Below, in pieces: positions 34,679-43,801 of a stretch of DNA of 64,000 nt. Below the pieces are notes generated by a model. That model was not told where the DNA came from. It ran no database searches and saw only the letters and a list, made by a program, of their open reading frames with translations. Position 1 is the first letter of the stretch, and each line of letters opens with the position of its first letter. The stretch is from Serpentinicella sp031432315 (GTDB taxonomy: Bacteria > Bacillota > Clostridia > Peptostreptococcales > Natronincolaceae). The DNA lies in NCBI RefSeq assembly GCF_031432315.1, contig NZ_JAVKGO010000013.1, positions 1-64,000 on the forward strand, given 5' to 3'. Made by a program: the position numbers and the translations under genes.

Positions 34679-35032
34679 ATGAGAGTTGAAGGCCATACCA
34701 GTCAAGTGTATGCTACAAATTCAGCGACAGGGCAAGGACGCCGTGAAGTTGAAACAAAAATATCAGAGATGAATCAGGTAGAAAACACAAGAAAAGAAAG
34801 AGAAATTAGTGAAGAAGAGCTGACAAAAGCCATTGAAAAGGCGAATAAGGGATTTGAGCCCTTTGGACGTCAGTTTGAGAGAGCTGTACATGAGGATACG
34901 AATCGAGTTATGGTGAAAGTCATTGACGCTTCTACTGAAGAAGTGATAAGAGAAATCCCACCTGAAAAGGTTTTAGATATGGTGGCGTATATGTTAGAAT
35001 TTGCAGGGATATTAGTGGACGAACGTATATAG
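34679..35032 (+). CDS. flaG: FlaG family flagellar protein
   Basis: A 117-residue FlaG protein. The N-terminal 60 residues are polar and unstructured in look (SATGQGRREVETKISEMNQVENTRKEREISEEEL). The C-terminal FlaG core is AVHEDTNRVMVKVIDASTEEVIREIPPEKVLDMVAYMLEFAGILVDERI, with the conserved IPPEK motif. FlaG affects filament length in some bacteria, but its exact role is not settled. It opens the flaG-fliD-fliS-fliT order typical of Firmicutes, 16 bases ahead of fliD, under a sigma-28 promoter. Confidence 0.93.
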   Translation: MRVEGHTSQVYATNSATGQGRREVETKISEMNQVENTRKEREISEEELTKAIEKANKGFEPFGRQFERAVHEDTNRVMVKVIDASTEEVIREIPPEKVLDMVAYMLEFAGILVDERI

Positions 35033-35048
35033 TAAAGGAGGAATTATA

Positions 35049-36653
35049 ATGCGTATAGGAGGAATGGCCTCCGGTATGGACACGGAGCAAATGGTAAAAG
35101 ACTTAATGCGTGCTGAACGTATGCGAGTAGATCGTTTTACCCAAGATAGACAAAGGATAGAATGGCGCCAAGAAGCTTTTCATGATGTAAATCGAACGAT
35201 GGCAAATTTCGTTTTAAATACAAGAAAAACCTTTACTGGTCAAGAAAGGACCATTAACCAGAGTCATATTAATCGATTTGACTGGGTGAAAACCGCTAAT
35301 TCCAGTCGTGAAGATATTGTTAGTGCCACTGGAACCGCCCAAGCAATGAGTGGAACTCACACGATTGAAGTAAAGGAAATGGCTACAGTTGCCCGGGCAA
35401 GTAGTGTTAAGTTAAAAGGTGAAAATGAAGATGGCATAATAGGTGCTGATAATAAATTTAAACAAGATGGAAAAATTACCATTGAAAATGGTGATGGAGA
35501 GAGTGTGAAAATTGAAATTAAACAGGGAGAAACAAGCATCAATGATTTTATTAAAGAAATTAATGATGCAAATATTGGCATGAGAGCAGCTTATGACAGA
35601 AATTTAGATCAAATGATGATTACTACGGTCAATACAGGAAAAAATCAGGCGATTAAATTTTCAAGTGCTGATTTTGATCTAAGTGAAATGTTTGGTGAAG
35701 AACATGACATAATAGATGGTGGGGTTAAGGGAACAGATGCAAAGGTTAAATTTAACGATACCGTGGTAGAAAATAGTACAAACAACATGAGTTTTTATGG
35801 CATTAACTTAGTGCTAAATAGCGCAGCGGTTGGCACTGAGGTAACGATTAACGTAGATACTGATGTCGACGGCATCTATGGAAAAGTTGAAGAATTTGTA
35901 AATAGTTATAATGAAATGCTTGATGAAATAAATGGTTTGACAAGTCAAAAATTTTATCGAGATTTTCCACCATTAACCGATGAGCAAAAACAAGCGATGA
36001 GCGAAAATGACATTGAACTGTGGGAGGAAAAAGCAAGAAGTGGTTTGCTTAGAAATGATGAAACATTGAATCGTGTTACAAGTAGTATTAGAAATGGCTT
36101 ATATGAGAATGTTGCTGTAGATTCTGGGAGTTTCAACCACCTAAGTCAAATTGGAATTACAACCGGAGCTTACCAAGAGGGTGGAAAGCTTGTGATTAAC
36201 GAAGATCGTTTGAGAGATGCGATCCATAATGATCCAGAAGGAATTGTTAATTTATTATTCCAAACCTCTGATAAAGAAATACCTAAGGAGGGGGATGCTG
36301 AGGAAATTAGGAATGCGACTCAGCAAAAACGTTCAGAAACCGGTTTGGTTCATCGTATGTATGAAGACATGGTTAGTGGCATGAAGGAAGTCATTAGACG
36401 CTCAGGTCATGGTGGGGATTCCAATTTATATAGAACCATTCAGTCTAATATGTTGGTAGATTTTGTAACCAGTGGGTCGCAAAGTGTATTAGACAGAGAT
36501 GTGGCAAATATTAATAGAAGAATTAGCCGGGAAGAGGATCTATTGGTAAGACGAGAAGAACGTTATTGGAGACAATTTTCTGCTATGGAAAAAGCATTAC
36601 ATGAAATGCATTCTCAAAGTGACTGGTTAATGGCGCAGATGTATCAACAATAA
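35049..36653 (+). CDS. fliD: Flagellar filament cap protein FliD
   Basis: A 534-residue FliD (HAP2), which forms the filament-tip cap that folds newly exported flagellin. The N-terminal domain begins RIGGMASGMDTEQMVKDLMRAERMRVDRF, and the FliD N and C domains enclose a beta-rich middle (residues about 100-270). The C-terminus has the coiled coil NINRRISREEDLLVRREERYWRQFSAMEKALHEMHSQSDWLMAQM. Start ATG follows AAAGGAGG. Length and motifs are normal. Confidence 0.96.
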   Translation: MRIGGMASGMDTEQMVKDLMRAERMRVDRFTQDRQRIEWRQEAFHDVNRTMANFVLNTRKTFTGQERTINQSHINRFDWVKTANSSREDIVSATGTAQAMSGTHTIEVKEMATVARASSVKLKGENEDGIIGADNKFKQDGKITIENGDGESVKIEIKQGETSINDFIKEINDANIGMRAAYDRNLDQMMITTVNTGKNQAIKFSSADFDLSEMFGEEHDIIDGGVKGTDAKVKFNDTVVENSTNNMSFYGINLVLNSAAVGTEVTINVDTDVDGIYGKVEEFVNSYNEMLDEINGLTSQKFYRDFPPLTDEQKQAMSENDIELWEEKARSGLLRNDETLNRVTSSIRNGLYENVAVDSGSFNHLSQIGITTGAYQEGGKLVINEDRLRDAIHNDPEGIVNLLFQTSDKEIPKEGDAEEIRNATQQKRSETGLVHRMYEDMVSGMKEVIRRSGHGGDSNLYRTIQSNMLVDFVTSGSQSVLDRDVANINRRISREEDLLVRREERYWRQFSAMEKALHEMHSQSDWLMAQMYQQ

Positions 36654-36681
36654 CTAGAATGATTTAACAGGAGGAAATGAT

Positions 36682-37062
36682 ATGGCAATGCAAAATCCTT
36701 ACAATCAGTACAAAGAGAATAAAGTTAAAACTGCCGGACCAGCAGAGCTTACTTTAATGCTGTATGATGGGGCAATTAAATTTATTAATCAAGGAAAATT
36801 ATATATACAACAGAAAAACATCATAAAAAGCAACGAAGCTATTCAGCGGGCCCAAGATATTATTCACGAATTAAATATTTCGTTAAATATGGATTATGAA
36901 ATGTCTCAAAATTTAAGAGCATTATACACCTTTGTTCTTGATCGTCTTGTAGATGCTAATATTAAAAAAGATGAACAGGCTTTAGAGGAAGCTCTTAACA
37001 TGGTCCGTGAAATGAGAGACACCTGGAAAGAAGCAATGAAACTTGCTAAAACAGGGAAATAG
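36682..37062 (+). CDS. fliS: Flagellin export chaperone FliS
   Basis: A 126-residue FliS, the cytoplasmic chaperone that binds the C-terminus of flagellin and prevents early polymerisation. The opening NPYNQYKENKVKTAGPAELTLMLYDGAIKFI is the diagnostic motif. The rest forms a four-helix bundle (AIQRAQDIIHELNISLNMDYEMSQNLRALYTFVLDRLVDAN). It follows fliD by 28 bases with its own AGGAGG site. A second, divergent FliS-type protein is encoded at 50930. Confidence 0.96.
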   Translation: MAMQNPYNQYKENKVKTAGPAELTLMLYDGAIKFINQGKLYIQQKNIIKSNEAIQRAQDIIHELNISLNMDYEMSQNLRALYTFVLDRLVDANIKKDEQALEEALNMVREMRDTWKEAMKLAKTGK

Positions 37063-37070
37063 GTGATTGG

Positions 37071-37523
37071 ATGAAAGAAATCATTGATTATTTGATGCAA
37101 CTAAGTGAAGCAAAAATGAAGTTAATGCAGGGTCTTGAACAATTAACAAAAAATCAAGAAAAAGCGATTGTTGATCGGGACGAAGAAAAGTTAACACAGC
37201 TAATTAGTGATAAACAAAAATTAATGAAAAAAGTAGATATACTAGATAAAGAATTTGTGGAAAAGTATGAACAGGTAAAAACACAAGGAATTAAAGAGGA
37301 ACACAGTGAAGCCTTTAAAGCTTTACAAAATAGAATAAAAGAAATTATGGATTTAATTGAAAAAATTAGCACGCTGGATAAAAATAACATAAAAGAAACA
37401 AAAAAGTCTCTAAATGATTCAAAACAACAGCTAAAGTCTGTAAGATCCGGTGTGAAAGCTTATAAAGGTTATAGTAAAAAAGCGATGGATGGAGCATCTA
37501 TATTTCTTGATAAAAAAAACTAG
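37071..37523 (+). CDS. FliT/FlgN-like flagellar chaperone
   Basis: A 150-residue, highly charged helical protein (EIIDYLMQLSEAKMKLMQGLEQLTKNQEKAIVDRDEEKL and later RIKEIMDLIEKISTLDKNNIKETK). In the fliD-fliS-fliT order of Firmicutes this position belongs to FliT, the FliD export chaperone, and the length and helical pattern fit. Sequence conservation is too low for certainty, and a FlgN-like chaperone is an alternative. The C-terminal KAYKGYSKKAMDGASIFLDKKN tail is recurrent in clostridial versions. Its start lies eight bases after the fliS stop. Confidence 0.75.
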   Translation: MKEIIDYLMQLSEAKMKLMQGLEQLTKNQEKAIVDRDEEKLTQLISDKQKLMKKVDILDKEFVEKYEQVKTQGIKEEHSEAFKALQNRIKEIMDLIEKISTLDKNNIKETKKSLNDSKQQLKSVRSGVKAYKGYSKKAMDGASIFLDKKN

Positions 37524-37534
37524 GTTACTGACCA

Positions 37535-37563
37535 TTGTCTAATAGTACGGTTTAGCGTATAAT
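37535..37563 (+). promoter_or_regulatory. Sigma-A promoter of the raiA RNA
   Basis: TTGTCT (37535-37540), 17 bases, TATAAT (37558-37563), with a start expected near 37570. The spacing is ideal and a structured RNA follows directly. Confidence 0.8.
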
Positions 37564-37569
37564 AATAAG

Positions 37570-37816
37570 GTACATAGGAGGTCTGTGGTTGTAAGTCCAG
37601 GCCAGTCGCAGGCAAAAGGACCCACGTAAGATAGCAAAAATGTGCTATTGATCATGGTGCGGCTTAGAAGTAAGACCTGCCGGAAAAACCGAGAGGAGTA
37701 GTAGTGAGGTAACCCCGAGCGAACCTCCCAGCAGGCGAGTGTGGGGTCAAAGACCAGGTCAGCTTTAATGTACGTTAAAAAAGCACCAAGTAATTCAAAT
37801 TACTTGGTGCTTTTTT
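37570..37816 (+). ncRNA. raiA-type structured noncoding RNA
   Basis: A GC-rich, non-coding island of about 200 bases (37575-37770) stands out in AT-rich surroundings. It has conserved-looking blocks such as GGTCTGTGGTTGTAAGTCC, GCGGCTTAGAAGTAAGACC and GGTAACCCCGAGCGAACC, and it ends with a strong terminator. It lies about 500 bases upstream of hpf/raiA. The raiA RNA motif of Clostridia and Actinobacteria is defined by such a position and size. It is not SRP RNA (no GGAAG..AGCA loop), RNase P RNA or tmRNA. The identification rests on context and recollection of the motif, not on a covariance search. Confidence 0.75.
37777..37816 (+). terminator. Terminator of the raiA RNA
   Basis: A very strong stem pairs AAAAAAGCACCAAGTAATT with AATTACTTGGTGCTTTTTT around a minimal loop, with a T tail. 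Confidence 0.93.
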
Positions 37817-37819
37817 AGT

Positions 37820-38286
37820 TGAGATAAATAAATTACATAGTAATTTAATATTTACTAAATTTTCTGATGTTTTCTATATAACTAACATCAATTGAGAATA
37901 AACCAGAAATGTTTAATCATAAAAACTTTGGGTATACATTATCAACTGCTAGTACACAGAAGTATACACATGGACAAGGTATGAAATTAGAGTTATCAAC
38001 ACAATTATCAACATTATCCACAAAATAACTGTATACATATCCACAGTTTTTAAAAGATAATGACTATCAATCGGTAAAAATTTTGGTAAAGTTTATCTAC
38101 TTATTTTCAACGAAAAGTAATATAATAAATAATAAGTTGTACAAACTTATATTAATCTGTAAAATATTTGTTTATGCTAAATGAACAAGGGTATTTATAT
38201 TAACAAGATTAGTCATTTTAATCTTATTATTTTTTTAGTTAACACCTGTTAACTAATTTAATAGAAGTGAAAGGAGCTGGGTATTT
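37820..38286. other. AT-rich gap with a DnaA-box cluster
   Basis: No gene is seen. Consensus or near-consensus DnaA boxes (TTATNCACA) occur at 37939-37947 (TTATCAACT), 37962-37970 (GTATACACA), 37993-38001 and 38005-38013 (both TTATCAACA), 38014-38022 (TTATCCACA, perfect) and 38037-38045 (ATATCCACA). All have the same orientation. The surrounding DNA is AT-rich. No dnaA or dnaN gene lies nearby. Confidence 0.65.
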
Positions 38287-38820
38287 ATGAATATTATTAT
38301 TAGCGGAAGAAATGTGGAGGTAACAGATGCTTTAAGAGATGCAGTTGAACAAAAAGTTTCAAAGCTCAGTAAGTATTTTGAAATGGATACAGAGGTACAA
38401 GCAACCCTATCCGTTGAAAAAAATAGACAAATTATAGAGGTAACGATTCCTATGAGTGGAACAATACTTAGAGCAGAAGAAGCAACCGAAGACATGTATT
38501 CTTCTATTGATCGAGTTGTAGATAAACTTGTAAGACAGCTCAAGAAGTACAAAACAAAACTTGAAAAGCGAAATGTAAAATATGATACAATACGATTTGA
38601 AAATATACCAACATATGAGCCAAAAGATGATTATGAAGATTCAAAAATAGTGAAAACAAAGCGTTTCCCAGTAAAACCAATGGGAAGTGAGGAAGCGGTA
38701 CTACAAATGGAGTTAATTGGGCATAACTTTTTCGTATTTGCCAATGCAGATACAGATGAAGTAAATGTTGTATATAAGAGAAATGACGGTCAATACGGAT
38801 TAATAGAACCTGAGTTTTAA
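38287..38820 (+). CDS. hpf: Ribosome hibernation promoting factor, long form (HPF/RaiA)
   Basis: A 177-residue long-form HPF. The N-terminal domain (MNIIISGRNVEVTDALRDAVEQKVSKLSKYF) binds the 30S subunit near the mRNA channel. The C-terminal domain (VKTKRFPVKPMGSEEAVLQMELIGHNFFVFANADTDEVNVVYKRNDGQYGLIEPEF) makes the dimer that joins two ribosomes into 100S particles in stationary phase. Start ATG follows AAAGGAGCTGG. The upstream raiA RNA and the long leader are typical of Clostridia. It is followed by a palindromic terminator. Confidence 0.97.
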   Translation: MNIIISGRNVEVTDALRDAVEQKVSKLSKYFEMDTEVQATLSVEKNRQIIEVTIPMSGTILRAEEATEDMYSSIDRVVDKLVRQLKKYKTKLEKRNVKYDTIRFENIPTYEPKDDYEDSKIVKTKRFPVKPMGSEEAVLQMELIGHNFFVFANADTDEVNVVYKRNDGQYGLIEPEF

Positions 38821-38854
38821 AGAATAGATTAAAAAATTTTAAATAAATATAAAG

Positions 38855-38888
38855 CAGGGATGATCATATGATCATCCCTGAATTTTTA
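38855..38888 (+). terminator. Terminator of hpf
   Basis: CAGGGATGATCAT pairs with ATGATCATCCCTG (38855-38880) as a perfect palindrome, followed by a T-rich tail. Confidence 0.85.
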
Positions 38889-38992
38889 TTTATTATGAAA
38901 ATTACATATATTCACAATAAAAACCTTGCAGGAAAATGACGATTTATGACGAAGTGATATAATAACATATTAAAAATCGGAGGCTTGATCAC

Positions 38993-39592
38993 ATGTTATT
39001 AGAAGCGTTGCTGCTTGGTATCTTGTTTGGTTTAATACGGGGTGGAAGTCTGAAAAGACTGGGTTTTTTATCTGTAAGGTTCCCTGTGTTTGCGTATTTC
39101 TCAATAATTATTATGTTGGGTACGAATATTATGATTACCCTAGGGAATCCATTTGCTATAGAACAAAAGTTATATCTTTATATGCTTTCTTATTTCTTAC
39201 TCTTCATGGCGTTACTTCTCAACTTACACTATAAATCCATTTGGTTAATAACAATAGGAGCAATAACTAATTTTTTAGCTATACTTTTCAATAGTGGAAA
39301 AACACCAATTGACACAACTGTTTTAGAAAAAATAAATGCAGAAAGTATACTTACTTCCATAGAGGCTGGACTATTACCCCAGTTTATTCCTTTAGAAGAG
39401 GCTTATGGATTTACAGTATATCTAGGCAAAATAGTTGGACTACATGAAGCATATCCCTTTAAACATATATTAAGTGTTGGTGATATCTTGATTAGTATTG
39501 GCTTATTTCTATTAATTCAGTCCATGATGACTTCGGATAGGTCACGAAGATCTACAAAAACCATTAAATTTGACTATAATAAAAGGATTTAA
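38993..39592 (+). CDS. DUF5317 family membrane protein
   Basis: A 199-residue integral membrane protein with about five hydrophobic segments. The opening LLEALLLGILFGLIRGGSLKRLGFLSVRFPVFAYFSIIIMLGTNI and the NFLAILFNSGKTPIDTTVLEK segment are those of DUF5317, a family common in Clostridia with no known function. The C-terminus (MMTSDRSRRSTKTIKFDYNKRI) is basic and cytoplasmic. The RBS CGGAGG is nine bases from the ATG. It lies alone between hpf and secA. Confidence 0.8.
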   Translation: MLLEALLLGILFGLIRGGSLKRLGFLSVRFPVFAYFSIIIMLGTNIMITLGNPFAIEQKLYLYMLSYFLLFMALLLNLHYKSIWLITIGAITNFLAILFNSGKTPIDTTVLEKINAESILTSIEAGLLPQFIPLEEAYGFTVYLGKIVGLHEAYPFKHILSVGDILISIGLFLLIQSMMTSDRSRRSTKTIKFDYNKRI

Positions 39593-39600
39593 GGATGTAA

Positions 39601-39629
39601 TTGTTGAAAGTAATAAATAATGTTACAAT
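39601..39629 (+). promoter_or_regulatory. Candidate secA promoter
   Basis: TTGTTG (39601-39606), 17 bases, TACAAT (39624-39629). A small hairpin, TGAGAAA/TTTCTCA, follows at about 39643-39664 in the leader. Confidence 0.45.
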
Positions 39630-39699
39630 AAAAGGCAATATTAATGAGAAATGATTATTTTCTCAGATGAATATATTGACACAATAATGAGGTGAAATA

Positions 39700-42372
39700 G
39701 TGAAAAGATTATTTGAAAAAGTTTTTGGGACACATAGTGAAAGAGAGTTAAAAAAACTAGATAAATCAGTAAATCACATATTAGAGTTAGAACAAGAATA
39801 TAAGAACTTGACCGATGAACAGCTGAAAAATAAAACAGTAGAACTAAAAGAGAGACTAGCCCAGGGAGAAACATTAGATGATATATTACCTGAGGCTTTT
39901 GCTACGGTAAGAGAAGCATCTTGGCGAGTATTAGGTATGAAACATTACCGTGTGCAGCTGTACGGTGGTATTGTACTTCATCAGGGGCGTATTGCAGAAA
40001 TGAAAACCGGGGAAGGAAAAACCCTTGTAGGGACACTGCCGGTTTATTTAAATGCGTTATCTGGAAAAGGGGTACATGTAATTACAGTTAATGACTATCT
40101 TGCAAAAAGGGATAGAGACTGGATGGGTAAGCTGTATCATTTCTTAGGCTTATCTGTAGGCGTAATTGTACATGGGTTGTCGCCACAAGAAAGAAAAGAA
40201 GCATATAACAGTGATATTACATACGGAACGAATAATGAATTTGGATTTGATTACTTAAGGGATAATATGGTCATTTATAAAGAGGATATGGCCCAGAGAG
40301 AACTAAACTATGCTATTGTCGATGAGGTAGATAGTATTTTAATCGATGAAGCAAGGACGCCTCTAATTATTTCGGGTCAAGGACAAAAGTCTACTGATCG
40401 ATATGGCATTGTGGATCAGTTTGTTAAAAACTTAAAAAAAGAAGTAGATTACAATGTGGATGAAAAAGGAAACACCGTTGCACTAACGGAAGAAGGGGTA
40501 GAACGAGCAGAAAAATTCTTTAATATTGAGAATTTATCGGATATCAATAATATAGAGATATCCCATCATATTAACCAGGCATTAAAAGCCCATAATCTAA
40601 TGAGAAAAGATAAAGAGTATGTCGTAAAAGACGGCGAGATTGTCATTGTAGATGATTTTACCGGTCGATTGATGTTTGGAAGACGTTATAGTGATGGGCT
40701 TCATCAAGCAATAGAAGCAAAGGAAAAATTACAGGTTCAAAGGGAATCCAAAACTTTAGCAACAATTACATTCCAAAACTATTTTAGAATGTATAAAAAA
40801 ATAGCCGGTATGACAGGTACAGCTAAGACAGAAGAAGATGAGTTTGTTTCCATTTACGGTATGGATGTTATTGAAATACCGACCAACAAACCGATTGTAC
40901 GTGTAGATAACCCAGATGTTATTTACAAGACAGTTCAAGGGAAATTTCTAAAATTAGCAGAAGAAGTTGAAGAAAAGCATAAATTAGGTCAACCGGTTTT
41001 AGTCGGTACCATTTCTATTGAAAATTCTGAGGACCTTTCTAAACTTTTAAAAAGAAGGGGCGTAGCTCACGAAGTTTTAAATGCAAAACACCATGAAAGA
41101 GAAGCAGAAATTGTAGCCCAGGCAGGACGAAAAGGTGCTGTAACGATTGCGACAAATATGGCTGGTAGAGGTACGGATATTTTACTTGGAGGTAATCCTG
41201 AGTTTTTAACCAAAAAACATATGAAGTCTAAGGGCTACTCGGATGAAGTATTAGCAGAAGTTACTGGATTTAGAGATATAGAAGATGAGGAAATAATTGA
41301 AGCCAAAAAAGTATATGAGAAACTTTTTGGAGAATTTAAGGAAAAGACAGACAAAGAGCATGACGAGGTAGTGGCAGCCGGAGGATTACAAATTCTTGGT
41401 ACAGAGAGACATGAGTCTCGTCGTATTGATAATCAGCTAAGGGGACGTTCCGGGAGGCAAGGAGACCCTGGGTCCAGTCGTTTTTATATTTCCTTAGAAG
41501 ATGATTTAATGCGTCTATTTGGAGGAGAAAGAATACAAGGCTTAGTAGAAAAACTAGGAATAGATGATGATGATGCAATAGAACATGGATTATTATCCCG
41601 ATCCATAGAAAATGCCCAGAAAAAAGTGGAGGGTAGAAACTTTGGTATTCGTAAGCATGTCCTTCAATATGACGATGTAATGAACAAACAAAGGGAAGTC
41701 ATTTATACAGAGCGTAAAAAAGTGCTATCCGGCGAAAATATGCGAGAGCACATCTTTAGCATGATTGAAAATATAGCTGACGAAGCTATTGCAATTTATA
41801 CAGCTGGCATTCAGTACCCAGAGGAATGGGATTTAGATGGATTAGTTAACTATCTTGAAGGACAGTATTTACCTAAAGGGCTGTTAAGTTTTGAAGATGT
41901 TGAATCCTTAACGCCAGAGACATTAAAAGAACAAATACTGGAAGTAAGTGAGAAAGCATATGAGGCAAAAGAAGAAGAAATCGGTCAAGAACGAATTAGA
42001 GAAATAGAACGAGTTGTTTTACTACAGGTGATTGACTCAAAATGGATGGATCATATTGATGCAATGGATCAATTAAAGCAAGGAATTGGTTTAAGAGCAA
42101 TTGGGCAACAAGACCCTGTTCGTGCATATCAAGTAGAAGGATTTGATATGTTCCAAGAGATGATTAAAAGTATTCAAGGGGACACAGTTAAATACATGTA
42201 TGGCATGGAGAAAGAAAGTCGTGTAGAACGTAAAAAAGTTGCTACACCGACATCTACAAATCAGGGTGGATCAGCCAAACCGAAAACCGTTGTGAAAAAC
42301 GACCAAGTCGGACGAAATGAAGCGTGTCCTTGTGGTAGTGGTAAAAAATATAAAAAGTGTTGTGGAAGATAG
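39700..42372 (+). CDS. secA: Preprotein translocase ATPase SecA
   Basis: An 890-residue SecA, the motor of the Sec translocon. Nucleotide-binding domain 1 has MKTGEGKTLVGTLP at about residue 101 and DEVDSILIDEARTPLIISG near 208. The second has VTIATNMAGRGTDILLGGNPEF and RHESRRIDNQLRGRSGRQGDPG. The C-terminal zinc-binding tail ends NEACPCGSGKKYKKCCGR. The start is GTG behind GAGGTG. prfB follows 13 bases later, the usual secA-prfB pair of Firmicutes. Length and domains are complete. Confidence 0.98.
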   Translation: MKRLFEKVFGTHSERELKKLDKSVNHILELEQEYKNLTDEQLKNKTVELKERLAQGETLDDILPEAFATVREASWRVLGMKHYRVQLYGGIVLHQGRIAEMKTGEGKTLVGTLPVYLNALSGKGVHVITVNDYLAKRDRDWMGKLYHFLGLSVGVIVHGLSPQERKEAYNSDITYGTNNEFGFDYLRDNMVIYKEDMAQRELNYAIVDEVDSILIDEARTPLIISGQGQKSTDRYGIVDQFVKNLKKEVDYNVDEKGNTVALTEEGVERAEKFFNIENLSDINNIEISHHINQALKAHNLMRKDKEYVVKDGEIVIVDDFTGRLMFGRRYSDGLHQAIEAKEKLQVQRESKTLATITFQNYFRMYKKIAGMTGTAKTEEDEFVSIYGMDVIEIPTNKPIVRVDNPDVIYKTVQGKFLKLAEEVEEKHKLGQPVLVGTISIENSEDLSKLLKRRGVAHEVLNAKHHEREAEIVAQAGRKGAVTIATNMAGRGTDILLGGNPEFLTKKHMKSKGYSDEVLAEVTGFRDIEDEEIIEAKKVYEKLFGEFKEKTDKEHDEVVAAGGLQILGTERHESRRIDNQLRGRSGRQGDPGSSRFYISLEDDLMRLFGGERIQGLVEKLGIDDDDAIEHGLLSRSIENAQKKVEGRNFGIRKHVLQYDDVMNKQREVIYTERKKVLSGENMREHIFSMIENIADEAIAIYTAGIQYPEEWDLDGLVNYLEGQYLPKGLLSFEDVESLTPETLKEQILEVSEKAYEAKEEEIGQERIREIERVVLLQVIDSKWMDHIDAMDQLKQGIGLRAIGQQDPVRAYQVEGFDMFQEMIKSIQGDTVKYMYGMEKESRVERKKVATPTSTNQGGSAKPKTVVKNDQVGRNEACPCGSGKKYKKCCGR

Positions 42373-42385
42373 GCGGTGTCATTAG

Positions 42386-43490
42386 ATGTTTCAAATAGAT
42401 TTAATTAAGCAGCAAATTGATCAATTAGAAAAGACCCTTAATGAATTGAAGGTGTCTCTTTGACATAGAAAAATTAGAAATTATTATTGAAGAACTTGAA
42501 GCAAAAATGGCGGAAGCAAGTTTTTGGGATGATCCAGATAAAGCCCAAGAGACCGTTAAAACAGCAAAGAGTCATAAAGACAAGCTTACACTATTTAATG
42601 CTTTGGTGGAAAGTCATGAGGAGCTTCAAATGATGGTATCCTTTATTGAAGATGGAGACCCTTCCTTTGAGGAGGAGTTAGAAGCAACTTTAAAAGATCT
42701 AGAAATGAAAGCAGAAGCACTGAAAATAGAAACATTGTTAAGTGGTCCTTATGACAAAAACAATGGGATTCTAACCATACATGCTGGTACTGGTGGTTTA
42801 GATGCCCAAGACTGGGCGAAAATGTTACTTCGTATGTATTTAAGGTGGGCGGAAAAAAGAGATTATTCCGTGAAAACCTTAGAACTAACAGAAGATCCAG
42901 AGGCAGGTATTAAAAGTGCTACTTTGCTTATTGAAGGTATGAATGCATATGGGTACTTAAAGGCGGAAAAAGGGGTACATCGTTTAGTGAGAATATCCCC
43001 ATATAATGCCTCAGGAAAAAGACAAACATCCTTTGCCTCCGTAGATGTAATGCCTGAGCTAGATGATTCCGTAGAAGTGGATATAAAGCAAACAGACCTA
43101 AGGGTAGATACCTATAGAGCAAGTGGTGCCGGTGGGCAGCATGTTAATAAGACAGATTCTGCTGTAAGAATAACCCATATCCCTACAGGGATTGTTGCCC
43201 AATGTCAGAATGAACGCTCTCAGCATAGCAATAAAGAAACAGCAATGAAAATGCTAAAAGCAAAGTTGTTAGAATTAAAACAAACAGAGCAAAAAGAAAA
43301 AATCGATGACATTAAAGGGGATTATAGCCAGATCGCCTGGGGAAATCAAATACGGTCCTATGTATTTAATCCCTATAATCTAGTAAAAGATCATAGAACA
43401 AATGCAGAAACCGGAAATGTACAAGTTGTCATGGATGGAGACATCGATTTATTTATTAATGCATACCTAAAAAAGCGTTTGGAAGATTAA
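42386..43490 (+). CDS. prfB: Peptide chain release factor 2 with programmed +1 frameshift
   Basis: RF2 reads UGA and UAA. The zero frame begins at the ATG 42386 and runs 25 codons to an in-frame TGA at 42461-42463. The slippery sequence CTTTGAC, with AAGGTG as the internal Shine-Dalgarno-like element, is the classic autoregulatory +1 site, after which the reading frame continues from GAC at 42462. The product is about 367 residues. GGQ is present in ASGAGGQHVNKT. The anticodon-like tripeptide, usually SPF, reads SPY in VRISPYNASGKRQTSF. A terminator overlaps the stop codon. Confidence 0.96.
42446..42465 (+). promoter_or_regulatory. prfB programmed frameshift site
   Basis: AAGGTGTCTCTTTGAC (42449-42464) aligns with the E. 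coli AGGGGGTATCTTTGAC signal: an SD-like AGGTG, then CTT-TGA-C. Low RF2 lets the ribosome slip +1 at CTT. Confidence 0.95.
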
Positions 43491-43508
43491 TCTTCCAAAC
43501 GCTTTTTT
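43469..43508 (+). terminator. Terminator of secA-prfB
   Basis: AAAAAAGCGTTTGGAAGATT pairs with AATCTTCCAAACGCTTTTTT; the prfB stop codon lies in the stem. Perfect 20-bp arms. Confidence 0.93.
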
Positions 43509-43579
43509 CTATATTGAATTATTTATTTTTATTATCCAATTGATGTTTGAGTTTATACTTTTACTATCTAGGTATCTGC

Positions 43580-43745
43580 CATCCTGAGCTTGTCGAAGAA
43601 TATCGCCTTTGAGTTTGTCATACTAAATTAAATGAGGTATATAGGGTTTAGACTTTAAAAAACAAAAAAACGAAATCCTTCGCTGGGCTCAGAATGACAA
43701 AAAAAGGTGTCATACTGAATGGTAGTGAAGTATCTGGGGTTTGTC
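43580..43745. repeat. Family C copies between prfB and yaaR
   Basis: The gap 43509-43764 holds a forward family C copy (CCATCCTGAGCTTGTCGAAG, about 43580-43600), a reverse copy (ATCCTTCGCTGGGCTCAG, about 43674-43700) and another forward copy (GTCATACTGAATGGTAGTGAAG, about 43711-43738). No gene is seen. Confidence 0.75.
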
Positions 43746-43764
43746 TTAAAGGTATGACCATAAT

Positions 43765-43792
43765 AAAAAAGCAGAGAAAAAATTCTCTGCTT
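43765..43792 (-). terminator. Terminator of yaaR
   Basis: On the minus strand AAGCAGAGAA pairs with TTCTCTGCTT (43769-43792) and is followed by a run of T (A run 43765-43770 on the plus strand), directly after the yaaR stop. Confidence 0.85.
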
Positions 43793-43801
43793 AAATCTTA
43801 T

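Noticed and set aside
37570..37816. SRP RNA, RNase P RNA or 6S RNA
   Set aside because: The conserved SRP domain IV loop and the RNase P core words are missing, and the shape is not one long hairpin as in 6S RNA; position ahead of hpf favours raiA RNA.
37939..38045. Chromosomal origin oriC
   Set aside because: DnaA boxes are present, but dnaA, dnaN, recF or rpmH are absent and the neighbours are a raiA RNA and hpf; I keep it only as a DnaA-box cluster.
42507..43490. prfB starting at the internal ATG 42507
   Set aside because: The upstream zero-frame segment with the CTTTGAC frameshift signal shows that translation starts at 42386.
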